From Odontesthes bonariensis (lineage: Eukaryota > Chordata > Actinopteri > Atheriniformes > Atherinopsidae), in the NCBI RefSeq assembly GCF_027942865.1, contig NC_134509.1, forward strand, positions 12,116,017-12,180,016: a stretch of 64,000 bases of DNA. The letters are read 5' to 3'. Shown piece by piece: positions 30,571 through 43,639 of this stretch; the stretch's first letter is position 1; each line of letters opens with the position of its first letter. The position numbers were made by a program, and so were the translations under genes. Below the pieces are notes generated by a model. The model was not told the DNA's origin. It saw nothing but the letters and a program-made list of their open reading frames with translations, and ran no database searches.

Positions 30571-32417
30571 AGTAGAAAGTCCTAACCATTTGTATGTAAT
30601 ACCACAACTGTATGTGTTGCAAGGCTTTTCTATTACTGTTTGTTCAAGGTTTCAACATCTTTTCAGCCTTCAGTCCAGTAAAGTTGTGTCCTGTATCCCT
30701 TGACAAATGCTGTAGCGAACAAGTGGGTACATGCTCTAGTTGTTCAGTGAAGCTTCCTCACTATTTGTTTTATTTCTCCTGAAAGAGTAAAAACAACAAG
30801 ATCTAGATCGCTCTTTGTTAGATGTATAGAAAGCAGTGATTGCCATCATACAAGCGATGAGTGTCCTTACTCAAGACATAGCCTGTAACCAAGAGATGCA
30901 AATCAAATTCCCAAGAAAACAACTTTGTACAACTCCTGTACAAATTATGAGGACATTATCTACAGTAAAAATGCTCTGTGGTTGACATGACTTTTATTTG
31001 TCATCTTATGTGATGACATAATCCTTACTTTGCTGCTGCCCAAAAAAGACATGTATTTACATGGCAAATCACAATCTCAAAAGGAACTTGAACTAAGTCA
31101 ATCTTTGTTTTGGAGAGTTGTAGACCTTTTCTCTCGCAGCATGTCTTGGCTCAAAATGAAAACTCTCAATCTAACAGGCAGACTGCTGTGACACTAATTG
31201 GACTGTGCTCTCATGTATTACTTCCATCATTCTGATTATTTTACTTGCAGTTGATAAGCTGACAAATCTAGTGAGGATATTCTGAAAGGCCAACTTTTTA
31301 CCTGTGCTGATTATGCATCCTTTTTAAAATACTTTGAGTGTTTAATTCTTTATACTGTCGGTTATATTTATATATATATGTACTTATATTGTTGGTTAAT
31401 ACTTATTGTGCCTCAGAGCCTTTGGGATGAGGTTAATGTTTCCCTGATGCAGAAGGCTAAATTTGGATATATATGACCTAAAAAGAGAGAAAAATGAGAG
31501 AAACTGCAGCATTTAATTACAAAATCTGTAAAATATGATTAACAGGAAGTGGTTGAAAGCTGATGTTGTTTTTCCATGCTATGGCACCACCCTCTGGTAA
31601 ACATAGGGAAGTGCTGTGTTTTTGTGTAAAAGCCTAATTTTCAGCTCTGTGGACACCTTTCAGCTGTCTGATGTCAGGTCAGACAGTTATTTTGAGAAAT
31701 AAAATAACTTCCAAACGTAATCTAATCTCTCTGTTACGCTTTTTCATCGTTAATTGTTGTTGCATTTCCAGTGACAAAACAGACATTGCCTTTAAATGGG
31801 GAGGAGGAGGATGTGCAAAGCAAAAAGTATCTCAAATGTATGTCTTAAATGGGCATACTGACAGCCGCTGAAGACCTGAAAGTTGTTGCAGTGACAAATG
31901 GGAGCAGTGGTGGGAAAATAACCTCGCTATGTAAACAGGAGTTCGGAAAACAGCCACCCAATTGTTTTGCTTATACTCTTGGACGTGAATGCTGTTTTCC
32001 CCATGATATTACATACCATTCCATTTACAGCAATGGCAGCCCCGATGAGAGTGCCAGAGCAAAGCTGCAACTCCAACTGGGGATAGGAATAACTTGGTAA
32101 CATGGTTGCCTCTAAAGTTGAAAAGAAAAAGTTACAAAAGGCTCCCTTTGTGGAAAAAAAATTAATATGCTTAATAAGATAAGTTATATTCATACATAAT
32201 AAAACTTTAATATTTCTGCAAGACCCTCCTATAGTTAGAATATAGTTTGCACTCATGTCAGTCTATATGGTAATTAACTCTGGGGGTATTTTATGCTGTC
32301 TTATATACACATTTAACTTATAATATTGAAAGTGGTAATATTAAACTGTTTTATAATCTGCAGAGAATGTGATAAGATTATTTCTGTTAATTTAGATTTA
32401 TCTTTGTCTTAATTAAG

Positions 32418-35400
32418 GTGTCCTTGGTGCAAGAGGGTTTACCAGAACATAACGAGAGTGAAGCTGCACTTTCATATGAAAGAGAAGATGAAATCTACCT
32501 CTGTGGATCAAGAGAGTCAATTACAGAATCTCCTCGCATCCAAACCTCGCTAACACTTTCCTCATACCCAGAGCCCCCAGATACCAAGCCTCATCGTGGT
32601 CAGCAGCATTCCCAGTCTTCGTCCTCCTCTTTTGGCTCTGCTGCTGAAATGACCCAGGCCTTGACCCTGGCCACAAAACAGTCCCAGGGTACCAGTAATA
32701 GGCATGGTCCAGGGACTGGGAACAGGAGGGTTGAATCTTCAGAGGAAGGAGGGAGTAGTGAAGCACCTCCTGCTTCTGTCTTCTTTGGAATTTTAGACGA
32801 GGGTGCTGAGCAGGCAGAGAAGTAGAACTCAGGGTCTGACACAGATCTGTGCAGACCGGACAGGAGCAGGGCAAGGTACACACGTAAGTATCTATCTTCC
32901 ATACTCTTTTTATATTTCAGTCAAGTGCAAGTGCAGACTGCACAGCATATAGTGAGCAATTGTTTCGAAGTTGAATGATTATGTGTTATTTATGAGAAAA
33001 TTAGATGTTTTAATGTGTTTGCTTTAAATCCAGCCACTGAGGCAAAAATTAACTTCAGGCAAAAACCTTGAAAACCAATTCAAACCGTTTTATATTGTAG
33101 GTGTGAAGCAAAAGATTTGTTATAACTTATGAATAACTTGCATGTTACTCTATCAGTGCAGCTATTTTCATGTTTTAACATGGGGTCTATTTGAGGTGGA
33201 CTTAGAGGGAGAATTCCCATTGCTTTATTAGTCTGACCAGGATAAGAATAAAATATGACCATATGACGAAGCTGGCAGAAGCAAATTTGACAGACATGAA
33301 CATGTGCCCCCCTGGCCTGTCATTTGATCTCTTTTCCAATCGTAAGACTTCACTGCAATGGAAAGTGAACTCCTCACTTTTCTTGCCTCACAGACCCCCC
33401 CTCCGGGTTAGTTGAAAGTAAATATGATGCTTTTATTAGTGTGCTTGCTTCAGCAGGGGGAGCATAAAATGGATTTTACTTGTCATGTTTGCTTTAATAA
33501 GAATTAATAATAATCACATAAGTAATTATTTGTCCCTTTATTATCTTATTGTATATCTTAAATTGCATCTGGCTAAAACATATAAAGACCAGATTATGTT
33601 TCTAAAAGTTAATGCATATATTTTTATCCTTTTCCTCTGCTGTCTCCCTCTTTCTGTCCTTCCCTTTATCTCAGGGCTCAGTTACAACGAGAGCCAACGT
33701 GTGGGGGAGGCCAAGTCTAAATGTAAACGAATTGCCCGACTCCTGTCTAATGCACCCGACCCCCAAAACAAGGGAGCCTTGCTGTTTAAAAAAACGCCTC
33801 CAGAGGGTCAAGAAGTACACACTTGTGAGTTACGGGACTGGTGTCGACAAGAGAAACCAAATAGAGGGGGAAACTGACAAAGTTAGATCAGCTGGATATT
33901 CCTTTGTGGCTACAAGTGATTCTGAGCCAGAGGAGCTATATTGTCTTTATCACAAGCACAATAATTTGTTTGAGTTGAAGAAGTGTTCAAGAAATGGAAG
34001 AACTACTAGAGACAAGAGGGAAGGGAATTTTGATGTTTTCCCAACGGCGCAAACGAATGGAAGAACTTGTTTCAGAGCATGACGTACAGAGAAGTAAAGG
34101 ATCACTTGTGGAGGCATCAGCAGAGCAACACAATACAGGAGCACAGAATATTTATGACGCTGCGGAAATGCACAAGCATACTGATGAGACCAGTTCCATG
34201 GATATAAATCTCATGAAACATTTAGAGTACCAAGAAAACACTCAACATGTGAACCACCTCTCCCACACACCAAAACCCTTGGTGCCAAACAGAACGGCAA
34301 AACCTTTTAAGGGATTTCAAGATGACTCAGCTCAAGCTCACCTGCCTGGTAGCGTCAGTCCAGCCCAAATGAAACATGAACCTATATTCAAAGTACCTGT
34401 GCCCATTAACACTAACCCAAAGGTTTGGTCTCCAACAGGAGATGTCATAGCCTCGAGGGATGAGCGAATATGTGTGCCAGCCAAACGGAAAGTCGCTAAT
34501 AAACAGCCATCAAAGATGACGCAAGACTCAGATCCACACATTCAAAACAAAGGGGAAAGGAAGTCCTACATTGAGTCAGAGGAAGACTGTTTCAGTCTGG
34601 GTGCTGAAGCTTGCAACTTCATGCAACCCAGAACAGTAAAACTCAAGAATCCCCCTCCAGTTGCCCCAAAACCCACCATCGACCCATCCTGCCCACCTTG
34701 GTTAAGAAGGAGTCCCTCCACTGAGCCCTATGTTCCTCCAAAAAGTCCGGTATCACAGCCAACTCACAGTCCTGTGGGGCCTCATAGTCAGCATTATTTA
34801 CAGCAGCAAGATTGGGCTCAGCCTCAACAGATGGCCAGCCGTTGGGCATCAAATCAAACCCAGGCAACACTTCAAACACCTGCCAATGCTTGGAATCCGG
34901 TCATCTCCTCTTCTCAGCTACATCCTCAGCCAACCACAAAAAGCTGGAGTCAACAGTCAGCACAATCCCCTGTGAGTATGCAGGCCCGCAGTCCTACTTA
35001 CGGCCCTCATTCACAGCAAAAAAACAAGTTAGAAAGTGCTCCAAACTCAGTTGCCTCCTGCCCACCACAAGCTGGGAACTCCAATGTCCCCATGTCAAAA
35101 TCCTTGCAGGTTTCTCCAAAGAGCCGAATCTTAGACAGAGGCATAAATCAGGCTGTTGAGGGTTCAGCCATGGCGGGAAAGGGGGCAGAATTGTTTGCAA
35201 AAAGACAGTCTCGTATGGAGAAGTTTGTTGTTGATGGTGAAACAGTGCAAGCTAACAAAACAAGATCCCCCTCCCCATCTTTGTCCCTTCCTAACTCTTG
35301 GAGGTATTCATCTAACATTCGTGCCCCACCTCCATTGTCATATAATCCTCTTCTTTCTCCTTTCTACCCTCCATCAGCAGCCAAGCAACCCCCTTCCACA

Positions 35401-35985
35401 AGCCCCAAACTGAAGCCCAAGACCAAAGAGAAACCTAAATCAGCCCCCAAGCAATTCAACGCCTTAGATATCATGAAACATCAGCCCTATCAGTTGGACT
35501 CGTCTCTGTTCAAGTATGATGCAGCATCTGAGACCAAAAGCCCCAGCCCTAAACCAACTCCTGTTTTAAAGTTTGAAGTAACCAAAAGCCGTAAACAAAG
35601 ATCTGCATCCTCTCATTTTCCTCATGATACCTCTGAGCTTGCTGTTCAAAGCGAGGCAGAAGCCCCTGCTAAGTCTTCTGGATCGGTAAGTCTCCAAAAC
35701 TCCTCTGCCCACAACACGAGATCAGTTGACAAACGCTTGGATAAAAAGCTCGCTGTCACAACTGCAGCCCATCACATAAGCACCAAGAAACCACAGAGTG
35801 CCCAACCTGCAAGCACATCCTCGCAGCATTCATCTCTTGGCAACAGCATAGCTTCGGCTTTCTCTCCCGCATCTCTTATTGCCCGAGGCGCACGTCAAAT
35901 GGCTCCTCGGCCAAATTTTTCTGCAAAGAAACCAGTGGTGACAGGCAAACAGTGGAAGCCTGTTGCTATGCTTCATTCGACATAA
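32418..35985 (+). CDS. synpo2: SYNPO2 (synaptopodin-2/myopodin) exons with a disrupted reading frame
   Basis: Synaptopodin-2 is an actin-bundling, Z-disc protein of striated and smooth muscle. Two exons are visible. 32418-32883 contains SSEAPPASVFFGILDEGAEQ, matching a human SYNPO2 stretch. 33675-35985 contains EAKSKCKRIARLL, KYTLVSYGTG, RDERICVPAKRK, LGAEACNFMQ, GAELFAKRQSRMEKFVVD and NALDIMKHQPYQLD, ending shortly after NFSAKKPVV. The splice between them (C|GTAAGT to CAG|GG) keeps frame. The reading frame is broken three times: an in-frame TAG at 32823-32825 with homologous sequence continuing after it, one extra base in or beside the A7 run at 33788-33794, and one extra base near 33984. 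After that, 663 codons are open from 33994. No PDZ exon is present upstream. It is either a decaying paralogue or a real gene with assembly errors. The two frame changes could be errors; the stop is harder to explain that way. Confidence 0.85.
32823..32825 (+). other. In-frame TAG stop inside a SYNPO2 exon
   Basis: The frame that encodes DEGAEQAEK meets TAG. The same frame continues NSGSDTDLCRPDRSRARYT to the splice donor, in keeping with the human continuation rich in R and S. The stop is therefore inside the coding exon, not at its natural end. Confidence 0.7.
33788..33794 (+). other. Frameshift 1 in SYNPO2 at an A7 homopolymer
   Basis: Upstream the frame reads KGALLFKK. Downstream the homologous KKYTLVSYGTG lies in the next frame. 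The change is confined to the A7 run and a few bases after it. A homopolymer length error in sequencing is a plausible cause. Confidence 0.75.
33979..33993 (+). other. Frameshift 2 in SYNPO2
   Basis: The frame reading HNNLFELKK gives way to the frame reading MEELLETRGKGILMFSQRR, which matches the human GKGALMFAKRR block. One extra base near 33984 explains it. There is no long homopolymer here, so a sequencing slip is less likely than at the first site. Confidence 0.65.
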
Positions 35986-38833
35986 CACTGTACATGGTCA
36001 TGATTTGGTGTAGTCTGAGACGATAATTAGATCCTTACATCAGCAAACTTGGTGGCTTCCTAAATGTCTTAACAGGTGGAAATATTTAGACTTTTGCACT
36101 ATTGTAGGCCTCATCCAAAGTGATTTACAGTTTGCAGTTATAAGGAAATATGTAGCTATTTAAAAATTGTGTAAAAATGTATTAAAACTAAAATTGAGTT
36201 CAATTCAGTTTAAAATATATAGAGACTAAAAAGTATAATTCACAACAGAATGTAATCTCATGTCTCTCCTCATAGAGAGGCACAACAATTCCCTTTGATT
36301 GATAAACTTGTGAATAATATATAGTAAGAATTCTTAAAGCACATCATCTTCCTTAATCTTGGAAGGTGTGTGTGTGTGTGAACTGGAGAAAAGTGATAAA
36401 ACAATGTCAAAGCATTCTCTGGAAGTGCTTCTACATGTGCAATAATGTGTGCAGAGAGGCTTGTTGAACTAATGCCTATAGACTTTTTTTTTGTAAGAGA
36501 AGTTCACAGGTACTTTTATGTAGCCATAGTAACCACTGAACCCCCAAACACAAATAAATAACAATCAATAACATACTTGATTATTACTTTCAATTCTATT
36601 CTGTTAAAATTCTGTTGCCTGGTAATTCCCTTGAGTCGTTTGAATTCACTGAATTTCCAATAATTGATTGTGTTTGGGGGAAACCTGTCAATGCACTAAT
36701 TTCAGTTCCTTCAGTTCCAATTTCAGTCTCATTCCAGACTCACAACAGATAAAAGCATTAATGCTGTGATCATCAACCCTGACGACTTTGACATTTTCTC
36801 TCTTTTTAAACGTGGATGTATTTTCCTGCAACCTACAGTTATGGCCAGTTATCAAACTGTATCTTCACCTTTGGTGGAAAGCTTCAACAACCACTGAATT
36901 ACCAAGATTTGAATGTTCCACTTTATAATAATGACTCGCATTATTATTAGCAACTCAAGATGATACCAGAAAAAAAAACAAATGCCTTGTTTGTCTCCAT
37001 GTCTTTGCCTTTCTAACTTATCACTGTTTATTGCATTTCTTGTTCTCAGCACAGTCATGCTATTAAATTTCTTTTCCCTCCTACCTGTCTACTTTCTTTG
37101 GGTATTGAGAACTCATACTTGCCTGTCTTTGGACTGCTCTGAGTGGCACACGCTTCCTCCGTCACCTTTCTCAGCACCTCACATTTGAATGCAGAATTCA
37201 TTTATAATTACTCCACTGAGAGCAGGTATGAATCCATCTTTTTCTAATTTAAATTGTCATGTCTGTTATGTTCATCTCACAACTGTTTCCAGCAGCACAC
37301 CTTAAGATCTGAACATGAAAAGTTTGAGAGTATAATCTTGGCCCTCAAAGGATTTTTCTCTACATTCCTGTAAGAAATTGGTCATAGTCTATGAGGAAAA
37401 TCCACTTTAAGGCAGGCAGAATTTCCATTTTACTCTTGATACTTCACATCTGTCCCTCCCAGGTCATATATTTCCTGAAAAAACAAAACAAAACTTTTTT
37501 TTCCAATGTAGTTTACACGTTTAACCATGAAATTTAATTGAAAAATTCCTGAATAGTTTTTTTTAATGGAAAAGTCTCTAAATATGTAGGCTATTGTGCA
37601 GCAATAGAAGAATACTCAAATATGTTTAAAGTAGTACATTTTTTAAACTTTACACTCGCCATATTGTTACATTCAGTGTTTTTTTTTTCAGAAAATGTTT
37701 TTTGCAGTGTGTTAACTTCAAGGTTTTCTTAGTCTGTGTGGTACCTACACTCACTGATACCCACACTTTATCAAGGACACCTGCGGAAATATAATCCAAT
37801 ATAACAGCTCAACCATAAAGTCTACTTTTCCAAAGCTTTCATGTTATCGATTTTTGTTGTTGTCAAGAAGCTAACATTTTACTGTATGCTATAGTGGTTG
37901 GAATGGTGTATTGGACAGCTCTATTTTGTCCATATATAAACATATGAAATTCTGCTTCTATGGCAAAAAAATAATTTTCCTCATGATACCTCTGAGCTAT
38001 AATTATACCAGAATTTGTAATACCTTAAAGTATTGCTAGCACAGAAATAGATAACGAGCAAGCAAATACAAAAAAAAAAATGTAAGTAATCATGAACAAT
38101 CCCACAGTAATTTCTAACTCGGTGTTTCTGTTGAGAATCAGTTTACAGAAACAGGGACAGCCTACTATGATAGCCCACCACTCACCCCACCACGTGACAT
38201 TTACAAACTCTGGATTTTCCTGGGAAACAAATTAAAGTTGCCAGAGAAATAGTTCCAAGCTAGGTTTTGTAATCGTTTTTAATATCATTCCCACTGTACA
38301 TTCAAGGTCTGGGAAGCAGCAGCAGGTGAGTTGTAAACATTTCACGTCTTTTTGACTTTTCATTGTCTGTATAACGGATCTCACCAAAATTTCCCAGTTT
38401 TAATGGGATTGAAATCAAACTCAGTTCTCAAAATGACCGACAGATCTGAAATGTGTCGCAGGACAAAGAATTTAGAAAACAATCTTGTTGTTGAATCAGG
38501 ATTTTCAAAGCACAGTGTCAGGGTCACCATGTAGCCGCTAAAATACAAAAATACATTTCACTGCACAAGAAGTGGTAGACAAACCTTTTAGATACTTAAA
38601 TGATATGTTTATGTCAAGTACAAAAAGAGACAAAAAAATATTTTCAATATAATGAAGTTATTTTTGCAACATTATCATGTGTCACTTTACATTTCTGTCT
38701 TCACTAAAATTTTGTTTCAATAAAATATATCATGAAATTATTGTCGTACAGGCTTCTATAAAGCCAGAGGATGGCAGCAAAGTCTGTATAGCTGCCGATG
38801 AACAAGTAAAACAAATGTATGCTTTAATTTCAG
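35986..38833. other. SYNPO2 3' UTR of the short isoform or last intron
   Basis: AT-rich, non-coding. It contains a 25-bp exact repeat (37974-37998) of exon sequence at 35615-35639. No transposon was recognised. Confidence 0.5.
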
Positions 38834-39367
38834 GGTTTTAGCAGGAACCGATCCCTGAGCCTGCCCCAGAGACTGAATTCATTGCCTTCTCCTGGACTTC
38901 TGTCAACAAAAAGCACACCTGGATTCCAGCCATCTTTTTCGTCGATACGGAGGCAAGCATCTTTTCAAGGAAAGGCTCACAAGCCACTGACACCATGGGA
39001 GGCGGCGTCAAGAAGCCCCATTGGCTCGGTTGATGAAGCCTTTATGTTTCAGAGCCTGCCGTCATCCATTGCTTCTAATGTGAAAGCTGCAGCACACCAG
39101 AAATCTCCGCCAGAACCTCCTGATGAATGGAGGCACAGGGTGTCGCTTGATCCTGCGGCTGTCAGCAAGGGTCATTATCATCATGCAGTCCCTGCTTTTC
39201 AGGCTCCATCCATCAGCAGGACATTTTCACTTGAAAAACCAGCCTTCTACGGGCCTCCCTTCAGACCTGCACAGCCACTGAGGTCTGTCAGTAGGAGCAG
39301 TACTGGATACATGGCACAAGGCTCCAGGCCAACAAAGTACTTTCAATTGTATAGTGCAGTCCAGTAA
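38834..39367 (+). CDS. synpo2: SYNPO2 alternative C-terminal exon
   Basis: The exon begins after TTTAATTTCAG with GFSRNRSLSLPQRLNSLP and is open to TAA at 39367 (178 codons including the stop). It contains PWEAASRSPIGSVDEAF, FQSLPSSIASNV and PPEPPDEWRHR, a conserved C-terminal block that I associate with the synaptopodin family. The frame is intact. It would be used in long isoforms that skip the stop at 35983-35985. The matching donor is not obvious: a phase-0 donor after the codons for KKPV (GTG|GTGACA, about 35940) is one option. Being open over this length argues that at least part of the locus is, or recently was, under coding constraint. Confidence 0.75.
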   Translation, partial: GFSRNRSLSLPQRLNSLPSPGLLSTKSTPGFQPSFSSIRRQASFQGKAHKPLTPWEAASRSPIGSVDEAFMFQSLPSSIASNVKAAAHQKSPPEPPDEWRHRVSLDPAAVSKGHYHHAVPAFQAPSISRTFSLEKPAFYGPPFRPAQPLRSVSRSSTGYMAQGSRPTKYFQLYSAVQ

Positions 39368-39576
39368 AGGTAATTTCATTGGGATGAAGTAAGCCGTACA
39401 TCACCTAATTAGAGGTACACATTTATATTACCATTAACGGTTTATGGTATAGTTGGTAAAGTAAAATGTTATCACAGAAGCATCAGAGAGACTGAAAATT
39501 ATTTTGAGCAATGATGAAAAATGAATGTGGGCTGACTTTTACTTAAAAGGTCTCAGACAATTGATGATGATGTACT

Positions 39577-39773
39577 TTTTTTGGGGGGGGGGGGGCTTTT
39601 TATGCCTTTAATGGATAGGACAGTTGGAGAGAGAGGAAGCAGGGGGCAGAGAGAGGGGGGAGACATGCAGCAAAGAGTGCGGGTGCGGAACTCGAACTGG
39701 GGCCCGCTGCAGCGAGGACTGTAGCCTCTGTACATGGGGCGGCTGCTTAACCCACTACGCCACCGACCGCCCC
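39577..39773 (-). mobile_element. tRNA-derived SINE, antisense orientation
   Basis: Reverse complement of the SINE at 25661, with the tRNA-like head at the right (GTGGGTTAAGCAGCC on the minus strand) and the tail at the left. A 12-bp duplication, TGATGATGTACT, flanks it (39565-39576 and 39774-39785). The head is preserved better than in the other copy. Confidence 0.88.
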
Positions 39774-41699
39774 TGATGATGTACTCTTGATGGTAGAAAT
39801 TGTTCTTAGTTTTTAATGTCGTCGTTTGATTTGAAGGACACAACTTATTACTATTATGCGACAAGATTCATGTCGCAGTTTGTTGACACAAGGCAGAAAG
39901 CAAGTCACTTTGTGTGCAGTGTGTGGAGCCTTTAAAAAAATATTGTGAGTTTATCACTTTTTTGGGTTAAGCATGTTATTTCACTTTTAAACATTTTTCG
40001 CATGAATAGCCTTTAGATTTGTCAATTATCCTGAAGTATTGGAACCCGACTGATGATGCGTTTTTCAGGGCCGATATTGATATAGAATATAAAAAAAAAT
40101 AAAATCCCATGATCGATAAAACAGATAGTCTTCAAATATTTACACACACCTTGAGTGTGTACACTATACTTTGCTACAGTACATCTACTGTAGGGAACGC
40201 TGGGAATACGGAACGCAATGAAATTTGAGTCACTCTGCTCACCAAACCATATCTATTTCCAAATAATCCCAAGCATCTTTTTCGGCATTATGATCTGTAA
40301 ATAATGTTCTATTGGCACATATCAGATAACATGTACACTGAATTATATCCGTCTGTGATATCGGATGATAAAATTAGCCAGTTTAGCTATTGGTTGGGTT
40401 GAGCATGAGTCTGCCCATCACTCATTGCTATAGATGCTTTGGGACTTCTTACTGACAGCAACCCACCATTTCTTCTCTTTATGCTGCAGTGCCTTTATGG
40501 GAAACTTGAAGTTCGAGCTGCACTTTGATGACGACTTTATTGAATAACCATATGTGAGATTTCTCCACTAACGTTAACTTTTTGCTATCATCATGTGTGT
40601 TTTTAAGTGAAGAGGAGTGAATCTTGCACTCGTATCCTGCGCTGTGTGGTGTTACACAGAACCACTTTTCAAACAGAAACTAAATGAATTAAAACACTTC
40701 AAACACATTTTTCTCTCCTTTATTTTTAGTACATTATCAGTAGTCCATAGATATTTTTCTACTTCAAAAAGTATGCGTTTGATTTTCATTTCTCTGGATT
40801 TTCTAATTCCACTCTCTGTTTATGAACAAACAACCTATATGACTGTTTCAGTTGGAAGACCTGCTGGTAGATTTGCTTTGTGATACCACATCCTGCCAAC
40901 ACCAATATAAAACACTGCATTGATACTCCTCAGTTTAATTTAGGTGCTTTACTGAAACATAAAACAGTGCAGCAGGTCATTCCTGCCAGCAGCAACAGCC
41001 AAACGCAAAGACTGCTTATGTCAAATAATTATAAATTAATTACCAATTACTGTTATTCACTATTAATTACAAAAAAACAACAAAAAAAATGATATATTGC
41101 AACATTACAATTTTCCTTTGTTTTATTTGTGTATTTTTTCATTTGATTTCCTTTATTTCATTAAGCCTCAGCATCATGCTTAATTTCAGTGTATTTATTT
41201 TTACAAGAGATTAAATATTAAATATGCCATGAGTAAAATAACAAAGTTAGCAGCCAGAATAATGACCACCGTATCTCTTTATAAATAGAATTTTTGGCAC
41301 AGTTCCATCACTGCTTCAATTCCCATTACTTATCTTTTTATCATTATCCAAAGTCAGCAATTACAAACAATAACAGAAGCACTACTTTGCAGAGAGAAGT
41401 AAAAGTTGCTGCCATACGGAGTATTAACAACCTCTCTAACTTGAAGGCATGGAAATTCTGAGGTTATGTCAACCCCCAGAGACTTGTTGACTTTGAATAT
41501 TCACAAAGAAACGGAACATCTCTCAGCAGAGGAATCCTCATCAGTGCTGGGAACATCAGCGCACATATGTGCATGAGCTGTCCATCATCTCCTCTCCTTG
41601 CTATCCATGCCCCATGGTGTCTGCGAATGGTTTTGAGTGTTTGGCAGGTTAAATTTAGCCTATTGATGTAAGCTGCATTCCACTCACAACAGACACAGA

Positions 41700-41836
41700 G
41701 ACACACTCAGAGTTTGGCTTTAGTATCTGTGAGTGTGAAGATCAGGAAAGATCAAACTTCCTACTGTGGGTTGACCCCTGAGTCTCCGTGTCTCCTCCAC
41801 AAGGATACAAGCTGCACAGCAGGGACAACATCACAG
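41700..41836 (+). other. Possible MYOZ2 non-coding first exon
   Basis: The stretch ends in ACATCACAG|GTATGG, a good donor. It lies upstream of the first MYOZ2 coding exon in the same direction. There is no similarity or promoter motif to prove it. This is offered as a candidate only. Confidence 0.25.
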
Positions 41837-43639
41837 GTATGGACAAACCTTGTCAAGGTGTATTTGTACTATCAGACGGTAATACTGAAGTCTTGTCAGA
41901 ATCTTTGAGAATGTCCCTTTATTATGACAAATTAAATTTGGCTGCGCGTAACATGTAGCAGTTCATTTTCATACACCTTTGATGTTTTTAAACAGTTTAT
42001 CAGTTTTATCAGTTATTTTGCTTATCTTTATTCTCATTTTGCATTCAATATATTTACTATACCTGCAAAGTCAACACCATGAAGTTCAAGTGAGTTATTC
42101 AACATTAAAAAGCCTCGCATTGTGGGCCATCAAGTTCTGCATTCGACAACAAAGCATAAAGTAAAAATATATTTGATAGCACCAACAGCTGAAAGCTATT
42201 CTTGATATCATTTTTGAGGACTTTTGTTGGCACTGCTGGGCATTTGTTGTGCCCAGTGACTCATGCGAACTTGTGGCACAATGCATCCTTGACCTTTACT
42301 CTGGTGATTTATCTAGTGACAAGTGTAAAGGGAGATACCTCTAAGATTAGCTTATATACTCATAAAACTGGTGCAGTAGAGATTAATGTTTCACATGTAG
42401 TGGTAACAAATCAATTACAAAGTGGCTCTATTGATTATGCAACACATTGTGAGACTTCAATGTGAATTCAGCAGATAATTGCTGATATGATGAGTGCTGA
42501 TATGGCAGATTTATTTCATATTGCACTGTCCAAATGATTTTTAAAATTTCAGGACACACCGACAGATAGTATTTGAAGCATATTGTAGTACTGTATTATG
42601 CACAGGAAGGTATAGGGCAGTCAATGGCTTGAGAAAGTAATTGCTAAGTGTCCTTAGCTTCTATTAGTCCTTTTGATTTTTCACTGTTCTCCAGTTTGTT
42701 AACATCAGTTAAACATCACTAGTGATGTTTATGTGGGTTTCTTGCTCTGACAAACAATGAAAAACTCATCACAAACCTTAAAGTGTGCTTGGCTGTAAAC
42801 TATCCAGGTAAGGGCCCACTGGTTCACAGTGCTAACAATAAAATAGCCTCTTTTTGACATGCTCAGAGAAACTACATCCTTTGTCGTGTATCTAATTCTA
42901 GTCCTCTTTAGGTTTTGCCAAATTCACCAAAGCCAGACTGTAACAATTCTCTACAATGGTAGCTCAAGAGAGGAAGAGATAAGCAGCAACTATTTGTAGA
43001 AAGGTCCATGGTACCACTGTTATGGTGTTTGACCTGAGACTCAAGAGACAAAAACAGCCAAGAGAATATCCCCTCTGATCAGAGTTCATAATGTCACGGT
43101 TGCTCTCCAGCACTAGCTTTAAATAAAGATATAGGGTGATTTACTACCAAGGGTGACTAATCCTTTGTCGTTGCCCTTTTTTCTACAGTCTATTTTGGGG
43201 TGGGTGCGAGTGTGGGTGGGAGAGGGGAGGGAAGTTGTGTGGGCCAACTGTAAAGCTGTTTGGGTAACCTGAAGGTCTCCGACAGCTGGGGTACACATGG
43301 TTTGTGCACGTGAATGAGGAAACATCATGTACCCAAAATCAAATCTCGAGTACAATGACTCATTTCCATGACAGAACTTTTACAAAAAAATTGGAAACTG
43401 TGAATTTAAATCTTATCTATGAACTTGTCCTAAACTTGACCATCTGTTAAAGTCAGACCAGAGGGTATTAAAGTGTATTTTAAAGCCACATATCCAGCTC
43501 TGTCCAGCTGTAAATCCAAGGTCAGGTTAGCCTACTGTAATGGCCAGGGTAGCTGTTTGCAACTTTTCCTCCATTTCCAAGTTTTTTATGATAGTTTCAA
43601 TTAATGTAACCCTTGAATTTACCATCTTTCCTGAAAGAC

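Larger units (their letters stand above)
28613..32417. other. Intergenic region between the SLC22A7 cluster and SYNPO2
   Basis: The two genes are divergent. No PDZ-type exon (the GGAPWGF or LCEGDEVVSING type expected at the start of SYNPO2) was found on the plus strand. A 91-bp poly(A)-tailed insertion (29257-29347) and a repeat-like stretch (about 30452-30570) are the only structured items seen. Confidence 0.5.
39368..43639. other. Intergenic region SYNPO2 to MYOZ2
   Basis: It holds a reverse-oriented SINE (39577-39773) and otherwise AT-rich unique-looking sequence. A possible non-coding first exon of MYOZ2 ends at 41836. No other exon was supported. Confidence 0.45.
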
